Source of the DNA: a virus
DNA: 35,996 nt
IMG/VR virus record: IMGVR_UViG_3300035698_000161
Span: 1 to 35,996 of that record
Reading direction: 5' to 3' (one strand)
In this document: positions 29,911 through 35,996 of the stretch, in pieces
Layout of the letters: every line of letters starts with the position of its first letter
Numbering within the stretch: position 1 is the stretch's first letter
Notes under the pieces: generated by a model
Seen by the model: the letters and a program-made list of their open reading frames with translations, nothing else
Told to the model about the DNA's origin: nothing
Databases searched by the model: none
Position numbers and translations under genes: made by a program

Positions 29911-32900
29911 ATGCCAAGCAGAGCCTTTACACCTACCCTACTGCCAGAATATGGTGGTGATTCCCCAGAACAAGAAAGCACTGATTCTTCAAACGCTAGT
30001 GCACCTTCCGCTATTACATTTAATGTAAACAGTGAAGAAACTGCATTAGAAGAAATACAAACAGAAAAGTTTTCTGAGACTTTAAGAAACTATTATTTGC
30101 ATAGAGATGGGGAAACTGAAATGACTCTAAGAGGTTATAAAAAATTCTCTGAGATGGGACATGCTGATTTAATAGAATATTTTTATCAAGATAGGTCTTG
30201 GGCTAATAACAACACAGGCTCTATGACTAAAGATGTTTTTAATGCACTAACAGGTGATGATGATAGAAAAAAACAATTAGCTTACATCCAAAATACTTAT
30301 TCTAACTTACCTTCTTTTTGGAATGACCCTAATAGAAACTTTGGGGAATGGTTAATTGATAATGGTGGTGCTATGATTGCTGACCCTGTTAATTTAGTTT
30401 CCTTTGGATTAGGCGGTGCAGCGGCTAAAACGGCTCTTAAACAAGGTTTAAAAGAAGCATTAAAAGGTAAGGCTGCTGGAGAACTTACTAAGCAGCATAT
30501 ACGGGAGATGGCTAAAGAAGTTACGAAACAACAATTAGGACAAGTAGTTAAAGCAGGTGCTATTAGAGAGGCTAAAATTTCTGCTGGTGTTACCTTAGCA
30601 CAAGACGCTTTGTTACAGACAACTGCATTAAAGACAGGATTGCAAGAAGAATTTAGTTTTGGTAGAATGGGTATCGCCACTGCTGCTGGTGTTGGCTTTG
30701 GTTCAGCTTTTGGTGGAGCGTTTGCTTATGGTGGTTTTAAATTAGGAGCAAGACAATTTCAAAATACAGCTATAAGACAATTAAAAGATTTGCATGAATA
30801 TGGAAGAGATGACATTACGGGGAAAAGATTGTTTGCTGATTTAACAATAGAAAAATCTAATGAACAATTATATAAAAATTTAGATGAAACTCAAATCAAT
30901 GAGATTGAATATAAAAGTAGATTAACCGGTAATACTTTAGATGAAAAAATACTTAATTTAAGAAAAACTTATGGAACAGGTAGACCACCTGAAGAACTGA
31001 TTAATCTTTATAAATTTCCAAAGGAAGTAAGAGGCTATTTAAAAAACCTTGCAGATGAAAAAATTCGCAAAGGTGAATATGTTAATGATGAAGTAACTCA
31101 GCAGTATGCACAGCAACAAGCAAGAATTTTAGGCTTAGATGCAGACGCTGTGTTAGCTTTAGGTAAATCACGCGCAAAAGAAGATAATTTATTATATGCT
31201 GAAATATTAGCGCATGGAGATTTATTAGCTAAAGAAAGTGATGACATAATAAAACTTGCTAATAATTTACACGCTGCCAATCTAACTCCTGAAGATGAAG
31301 CTAAAATATTAACAGAATTAAACATAAGACAGCAGCTTACTGGCAACATTTTAATTAATCAAAAACAAATTACTAAAAATGTAGCTAGGGCGATGCGTTT
31401 TATGCAAGTCAACAAAGATAAAACTAGGGCTGCAGAGTTAAAAATTAGACCAGAAGACCCTGACATGCTGTCTTTAAAAGAAGGTAATCCTAAAGAATTT
31501 TGGAAAGCCATTGCTAAATTAGATGACACTGACCAAGTTATTTTAGCATTACAAAATGCTAGAAAAGCAGAGCCGTGGAAGCTAGCAGCTGAGTACATTA
31601 ATAACAACTTATTGTCTTCCCCTGATACACATGGTGTAAACTTTATATCTTCACTTGTTCAAACACAATGGAAGCCTGCTACTATGTTAATGAGAGCCGC
31701 TTTTATGAGTACCACCAATAAAAAAAGAGCCAATCAATTAATGAAGGAAGCTGTTGATACTTACATTTATCAATTTCATTATACCAAAGAAGCTTTAAAG
31801 GGTGCTAAAAGAAGTTTTATTGAAGGAAGAGGTGTGTTTGATGCAACAGCAATGAAATATGATAACAGCATGCGTCAAGGACAACTACAAAGATTTATAG
31901 AAGCTTCAGGAAAATTATTGACAACTCCATTAGGGGCTGTTGGGACTGGCCTGCAAAAAGCTGTTATTAATCCTTTAGCTAAAGCAGTCACTTTACCCAT
32001 GAGAGTCTTAAGTGCTACTGATGAATTTTTTAAAATAATGACTTATAAGGCTCGTCAAGCATCTCATATTAATACCAAAATTAGAGAAGAAACTGGTGCT
32101 GGCTATTGGGAAACCATGTTAGATAAGAATAAATTTAAAAAAAGATTTGATGAAATAAACACAGAATGGGCAAACGACCCTGATAATGCTGCGTCAGCAT
32201 CATCTCTTTTATATGCACGAGAAACAACTTTTACACAACCTGCTCTTACTCAAAATCCTGTCACCGGTAAAATGGAAGGTGGAATAACTGCTTCAGTTTT
32301 AGCAGTCACCGCAAGACATCCATCTCTTAGAGCTTTAGGATTACACTTTATTAATACACCATCTAACTTAATTAAATGGAATTTTGAGCAGTTACCTTTT
32401 GCTAGACAATTAATTGTGAGCACTAGACAGGCTTTAAAGAAGGGTGCAGACGGTAAATATATTAATCCTGAAAATGCAGCTGAAGCAAATGCGCGAACTG
32501 CTATGGGGATGCTATTGTGGACTGGTGCATTTTTTGCTGTATCACAAGGTAAAATTACAGGTGGTGGGTCAAAAGAATACAGACAAAATCTTGAAAAAGA
32601 AAACACTACAGGATGGCAGCCTTACTCTTATAAAACAGAGGATGGGAGATATATTCAATTAAACAGGCTTGACCCTGTTATGATGCCATTTTTTATTATG
32701 GCTGATTTGTTTGATACACTAGACAAGTTCACAAGTCTTAATGAAGATTTACCTTCTGAAGTAGAAAATTCTATGACTGAGTTAACTATGGGTGTTTTAA
32801 CTTCATTAACAAGAAATTTAACTTCTAAATTCTATACTAAAAATATTATTGAAACAGCTAGTTTCTTTTTAGGAGATAGTTTTACAAGAACATCTTCTCC

Positions 32901-33624
32901 TGAAAGATTAGGAAGTTCTATTCTTGCTAGAGGGATTGGAAAAGTTACACCATTGTCAGGTGCTTTAAGGTATGCTTCCAGAATTAGTGAAGATTCTCAA
33001 AAAGAATTATTTACGTTAAATGATAGATTACTTCAATTAGCACCATTTGCCAATCAAGATGGCATTATGCCTAAAAGAAATATGTTTGGTGAAACAGTTG
33101 ATAAAAAAAGAGGGTGGCTATTTGGGATAAGTAGTAAAGGTTCTGAAGGAATTTGGTCTTCTCCTTTTGCTATGACTGAAACTAAGAGCAGCATAGTAAG
33201 ACAATTTTATGAAGATAGAGAGTTTAAATATATACCACCGGCTAAAGTAGATATAAAATCTAAAATTGATTTGAGAACGATTAGAAAAGAAAATGGTCAA
33301 ACAGCTTATGATAGATTAAGAGAACTCACAGGGACAGTGAAATTAAATTATGATTTTAAACAGCAAACTATTAAACAAATTGTTGAAAGTTTAATTGAAA
33401 ATCCTAAGAGTGAACTGTATAGATTGCCGGATGGAACTACAGCTGGTAAAGACTATCAACAAAATTTAATATTAAAATATGTTCATTTTGCGGAGAAAAT
33501 GGCTAAATTTGAAATGATGAAAGAATTTCCAATAATAGAGGAAACTATGATAAAACGAGGGGAATTTACACAAGGTAGGTTTGATGAGTCTAATAAAGCG
33601 TACCTAGAACGGTTGATACAATAA
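29911..33624 (+). CDS. Internal virion protein D (T7 gp16-like), no transglycosylase seen
   Basis: 1237 residues (T7 gp16 1318), the largest core protein, ejected to form the trans-envelope channel. Near residue 150 it has hydrophobic, glycine-rich stretches (ADPVNLVSFGLGGAAAKTAL, then GIATAAGVGFGSAFGGAFAY at about 251-270), which could insert into membranes. A later region with LMRAAFMSTTNKKR and PMRVLSATDEFFKIMTYKAR is typical of this family. The N-terminal lytic transglycosylase domain of T7 gp16 is not apparent; the N-terminus instead is acidic and serine-rich. The stop codon forms the start of promoter F. Confidence 0.92.
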   Translation: MPSRAFTPTLLPEYGGDSPEQESTDSSNASAPSAITFNVNSEETALEEIQTEKFSETLRNYYLHRDGETEMTLRGYKKFSEMGHADLIEYFYQDRSWANNNTGSMTKDVFNALTGDDDRKKQLAYIQNTYSNLPSFWNDPNRNFGEWLIDNGGAMIADPVNLVSFGLGGAAAKTALKQGLKEALKGKAAGELTKQHIREMAKEVTKQQLGQVVKAGAIREAKISAGVTLAQDALLQTTALKTGLQEEFSFGRMGIATAAGVGFGSAFGGAFAYGGFKLGARQFQNTAIRQLKDLHEYGRDDITGKRLFADLTIEKSNEQLYKNLDETQINEIEYKSRLTGNTLDEKILNLRKTYGTGRPPEELINLYKFPKEVRGYLKNLADEKIRKGEYVNDEVTQQYAQQQARILGLDADAVLALGKSRAKEDNLLYAEILAHGDLLAKESDDIIKLANNLHAANLTPEDEAKILTELNIRQQLTGNILINQKQITKNVARAMRFMQVNKDKTRAAELKIRPEDPDMLSLKEGNPKEFWKAIAKLDDTDQVILALQNARKAEPWKLAAEYINNNLLSSPDTHGVNFISSLVQTQWKPATMLMRAAFMSTTNKKRANQLMKEAVDTYIYQFHYTKEALKGAKRSFIEGRGVFDATAMKYDNSMRQGQLQRFIEASGKLLTTPLGAVGTGLQKAVINPLAKAVTLPMRVLSATDEFFKIMTYKARQASHINTKIREETGAGYWETMLDKNKFKKRFDEINTEWANDPDNAASASSLLYARETTFTQPALTQNPVTGKMEGGITASVLAVTARHPSLRALGLHFINTPSNLIKWNFEQLPFARQLIVSTRQALKKGADGKYINPENAAEANARTAMGMLLWTGAFFAVSQGKITGGGSKEYRQNLEKENTTGWQPYSYKTEDGRYIQLNRLDPVMMPFFIMADLFDTLDKFTSLNEDLPSEVENSMTELTMGVLTSLTRNLTSKFYTKNIIETASFFLGDSFTRTSSPERLGSSILARGIGKVTPLSGALRYASRISEDSQKELFTLNDRLLQLAPFANQDGIMPKRNMFGETVDKKRGWLFGISSKGSEGIWSSPFAMTETKSSIVRQFYEDREFKYIPPAKVDIKSKIDLRTIRKENGQTAYDRLRELTGTVKLNYDFKQQTIKQIVESLIENPKSELYRLPDGTTAGKDYQQNLILKYVHFAEKMAKFEMMKEFPIIEETMIKRGEFTQGRFDESNKAYLERLIQ

Positions 33625-33638
33625 AGTACCCCTTTTAG
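33622..33638 (+). promoter_or_regulatory. Phage RNA polymerase promoter motif F (tail fibre)
   Basis: TAAAGTACCCCTTTTAG followed by AAGAATATGG, sharing AGAAGAATA with motif E. It starts with the gp16 stop codon and ends 6 bases before the tail fibre ATG, so the transcript leader would be extremely short. Confidence 0.7.
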
Positions 33639-33644
33639 AAGAAT

Positions 33645-34997
33645 ATGGCAAACTCATTTGTAAGATATACAGGAAACGGCAGTACAGCAGCATTTGCTAT
33701 ACCTTTTAGTTACCGTAGTGTTGACGATTTATCAACAACTGTAGCAGGTGTAACTGTCACAGCATATAGTTTAGATGGCGCAGGAACAACTCTTACCTTT
33801 GATGTAGCGCCTGCGAGCACAACTGCTGTTGAAATAAGACGTACAACCAGTCAAACAACTAAGTTAGTTGACTATGTTTCAGGTTCAGTTTTAACTGAAA
33901 ACGATTTAGATACAGATTCAGACCAAGCTTTCTTTATGTCCCAAGAGGCAATTGATGATGCTAATGATGTTATTTCATTAGACAATGCAGATTTTCACTG
34001 GGACGTACAAAGTAAAAGATTAAAGAATGTAGCAACACCTACTGCTGACGATGATGCAGTCAACAAAGGTTTTATAACTACCAATTTACCCAACATTAAT
34101 ACTGTCGCAGGCATCAGTGCCAATGTGACAACCGTAGCAGGCATTAGTGCTAATGTTACAACGGTCGCTGGAGATTCTACCAACATTGGTTTAGTCGCTA
34201 CTAACATAGCTGATGTTAACACAGTGGCAGCTAATATTACAGATATTGTTACAGTAGCAGATGACTTAAATGAAGCTATTTCAGAAATTGAAACAGCCGC
34301 AAATGATTTAAATGAAGCAGTTTCAGAGATAGATACAGTTTCAAACAACATAGCTAATGTAAATATAGTAGGTCTTAATTCAGCGAATGTTACAACAGTA
34401 GCAGGAGTATCAGCTAATGTTACTACTGTAGCTGGGATTAGTGCCAATGTAACTACAGTAGCGGGCATCTCAAGTGCTGTGTCAGGAGTTAATACAATTT
34501 CTTCTGCTGTGTCAGCAGTGAATTCAAATAGTACCAATATTAATGCAGTAAATGCAAACAGTGCAAACATTAATACTTTAGCTGGTATTGATTCTGATGT
34601 TACAATAGTAGCAGGGATTTCTAGTGCAGTTAGTGCAGTTAATTCTAATGCAACAAATATTAATGCAGTAAATACGAACAGTACAAATATCAATACTGTG
34701 GCAGGTGCTAATACAAATATTACTACAGTCGCAGGGGCTAACACAAATATAGGTACAGTAGCTACAGATATTGCTAACGTAAATACAGTGGCGACTAATG
34801 TTGCCTCAGTAAATAGTTTTGCGAATACATATAGAATTGGAAGTACAGACCCTGCAAGCTCATTAGACGGTGGGGATTTGTTTTTCAATACCACATCAAA
34901 TGAAATAAAATATTATAACGGCACTGCTTGGGTGGCAATTACAGCAACAGTAGAGACTGACCCTTTTGCTCCCGCTTTCGCAATCGCTCTAGGATAA
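33645..34997 (+). CDS. Tail fibre protein with T7-tail N-domain and repeat shaft
   Basis: 450 residues. Residues 1-130 match the N-terminal attachment domain of T7 gp17 (FVRYTGNGSTAAFAIPFSYR, VSGSVLTENDLDTDSDQAFF), which anchors the fibre to the tail. From about 145 to 395 it is built of near-repeats of about 10 residues (ISANVTTVAG, TNINAVNANS and variants), probably a trimeric shaft. The C-terminal module DLFFNTTSNEIKYYNGTAWV is common at phage fibre ends. T7 gp17 has 553 residues; receptor binding here is probably shared with the downstream genes. Promoter F precedes it. Confidence 0.9.
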   Translation: MANSFVRYTGNGSTAAFAIPFSYRSVDDLSTTVAGVTVTAYSLDGAGTTLTFDVAPASTTAVEIRRTTSQTTKLVDYVSGSVLTENDLDTDSDQAFFMSQEAIDDANDVISLDNADFHWDVQSKRLKNVATPTADDDAVNKGFITTNLPNINTVAGISANVTTVAGISANVTTVAGDSTNIGLVATNIADVNTVAANITDIVTVADDLNEAISEIETAANDLNEAVSEIDTVSNNIANVNIVGLNSANVTTVAGVSANVTTVAGISANVTTVAGISSAVSGVNTISSAVSAVNSNSTNINAVNANSANINTLAGIDSDVTIVAGISSAVSAVNSNATNINAVNTNSTNINTVAGANTNITTVAGANTNIGTVATDIANVNTVATNVASVNSFANTYRIGSTDPASSLDGGDLFFNTTSNEIKYYNGTAWVAITATVETDPFAPAFAIALG

Positions 34998-35032
34998 ATA
35001 ATTAACAATCATAACCAATAGGATAATAATAA

Positions 35033-35356
35033 ATGGCAAATAATTTTAATAGTACAACTGCGTCTTTAACAGATGCAACACTCACTACAGTTAAAACAGC
35101 AACATCAAACAAACAAGTGATGATTGGGTGTCTCGTGGCTAGCACAGGTGCTACTTCCATATTAGTAGATATCATTTTAAATGATGGGGTTAACGATAGA
35201 TATATTGTTAAACAAGCTCCCGTCCCCGTAGGTGGTTCTTTAGAAGCCATCTCAGGTAAAGTTATCATACCTAGTGGTGGAGCTATTAAAGTCAAATCAG
35301 ATAATGCTTCTGGCTTAGCTGATGTAATTATTTCAACACTGGAAGATGTATCGTAG
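35033..35356 (+). CDS. Small beta-rich structural protein, probably tail-fibre associated
   Basis: 107 residues, rich in valine, isoleucine and serine with regular short strands (KQVMIGCLVASTGATSILVD, GKVIIPSGGAIKVKSD). This is the look of small phage decoration or fibre-adaptor proteins often found after marine podovirus fibres. An AGGATAATAATAA leader precedes the ATG. Its stop touches the ATG of the adhesin gene. No enzyme motif. The function is inferred from context. Confidence 0.7.
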   Translation: MANNFNSTTASLTDATLTTVKTATSNKQVMIGCLVASTGATSILVDIILNDGVNDRYIVKQAPVPVGGSLEAISGKVIIPSGGAIKVKSDNASGLADVIISTLEDVS

Positions 35357-35996
35357 ATGCCTTACTTAGGAAATTTTCCAGCAGCAACACAGACTGTTGA
35401 TGTAATATGGCAATCAGTTCAAACTACAGGTTTCACTGCAGTATCTGGTTATGGTTATCCTTGCAATACAACAGCATCAGCTTTTACAGTTACCTTACCA
35501 GCTTCCGCAAATGCTGGAGATACAATAGTATTAGTAGATTACGCAGGAACTTTTGCTACTTATAATATTACATTAGGTGCTAACGGATTAAATATAGAAG
35601 GTTCAACAAATAATAAAATTTTAACAACAGCTAGAGAAGGTGTAACTTGTACTTATGTAGATGCTACACAAGGTTGGGTGGCTACTTCTGGAGTAAATTC
35701 AGGCAACCAAGCAATAGACCCACCACCTTATTCAGTAGATTTTTTAGTCGTAGCTGGTGGTGGTGGAGGTGGTTCTACTTCACACGGTGCTGGAGGTGGA
35801 GGAGGAGGATATAGAACATCAACTCAATCAATTAGTGTAGGTACAGCAATTACTATTACAGTTGGAGATGGAGGTGCTGGTGGTGTTGCTGAAAACAATC
35901 CAGGAACATCTGGTTCAACTTCTTCAATATCAGGTTCAGGTTTAACAACAATAACTTCTGCTGGAGGAGGTGGAGGAGGTGCTGAAAGCTCATTTA
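35357..35996 (+). CDS. Glycine-rich adhesin / distal tail fibre (5' part, runs off the window)
   Basis: Starts at ATG 35357 immediately after the previous stop and stays open to the window edge (213 codons). It begins MPYLGNFPAATQTVDVIWQS, has a beta-rich domain to about residue 125 (TIVLVDYAGTFATYNITLGA), then FLVVAGGGGGGSTSHGAG and further poly-glycine runs. Poly-glycine modules with short strands are found in receptor-binding tips such as S16 gp38-like adhesins and in many marine phage fibre genes. It probably sets host range. The C-terminus is missing. Confidence 0.8.
   Translation, partial: MPYLGNFPAATQTVDVIWQSVQTTGFTAVSGYGYPCNTTASAFTVTLPASANAGDTIVLVDYAGTFATYNITLGANGLNIEGSTNNKILTTAREGVTCTYVDATQGWVATSGVNSGNQAIDPPPYSVDFLVVAGGGGGGSTSHGAGGGGGGYRTSTQSISVGTAITITVGDGGAGGVAENNPGTSGSTSSISGSGLTTITSAGGGGGGAESSF

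Noticed and set aside
33995-34894. Long open minus-strand frame of 299 codons opposite the tail fibre
   Set aside because: It mirrors the fibre's repetitive codons; all real genes are on the + strand and the fibre frame has clear family motifs.

Overview
The window is most of the genome of a T7-like podovirus (Autographivirus type), read on the + strand only. It carries a single-subunit phage RNA polymerase and the T7 order of replication, head, tail and internal-core genes. The DNA is AT-rich, and the small-gene set, SpeD-like protein and NrdA/NrdB pair resemble marine podoviruses such as SAR11 (pelagiphage) and cyanobacterial phages. The host cannot be read from the sequence. I saw no integrase, tRNA or ligase. 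Both window ends cut through genes.

Layout. 1-3348 is the end of the late region: an unknown gene end, a holin-like protein, small proteins, TerS, TerL and a T4-lysozyme-like endolysin. 3349-4090 is a gene-free, repeat-rich junction between late and early genes, where the ends of the linear genome (terminal repeat) should lie; it has 22-bp tandem repeats, a T7-style ACTAAGG repeat field and a phage promoter. 4091-6851 is the early region: small unknown genes, a tiny lipoprotein and small membrane proteins. 6936-9383 is the RNA polymerase. 9417-15968 holds DNA metabolism: ssDNA-binding protein, endonuclease I, gp3.5-like protein, primase-helicase, DNA polymerase, a possible nuclease and the 5'-3' exonuclease. 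15953-19509 holds a DUF3310 protein, a SpeD-like decarboxylase and class I ribonucleotide reductase. 19535-33624 holds portal, scaffold, capsid, tail tubes and internal core proteins, with gp15 split by a frame change. 33645-35996 holds the tail fibre and a glycine-rich adhesin that runs off the end.

The most striking content is in the early region. Three sequences fit the hammerhead ribozyme consensus completely (core CTGATGA, GAA, and cleavage after GTA): one type III (4463-4520) and two type I (5348-5414 and 5920-5998). The two type I copies differ in stem II with compensating changes. Each ribozyme sits just upstream of an early gene, and the two type I copies would release nearly identical mRNA leaders. 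T7 cuts its early transcript with host RNase III; this phage may use self-cleaving RNA instead.

A 17-bp motif (TAAAGTACCC-N-TATTAG, with variation) occurs before the RNA polymerase, the SSB operon, primase-helicase, structural genes and tail fibre, in the terminal region, and once inside the exonuclease gene. It resembles the cyanophage Syn5 RNA polymerase promoter as I recall it and is very likely this phage's own late promoter. A host sigma-70-like promoter at 4261 and three 32-bp repeats at 6312 probably drive early expression. An intrinsic terminator follows the capsid gene, as in T7, and a strongly structured leader precedes it.
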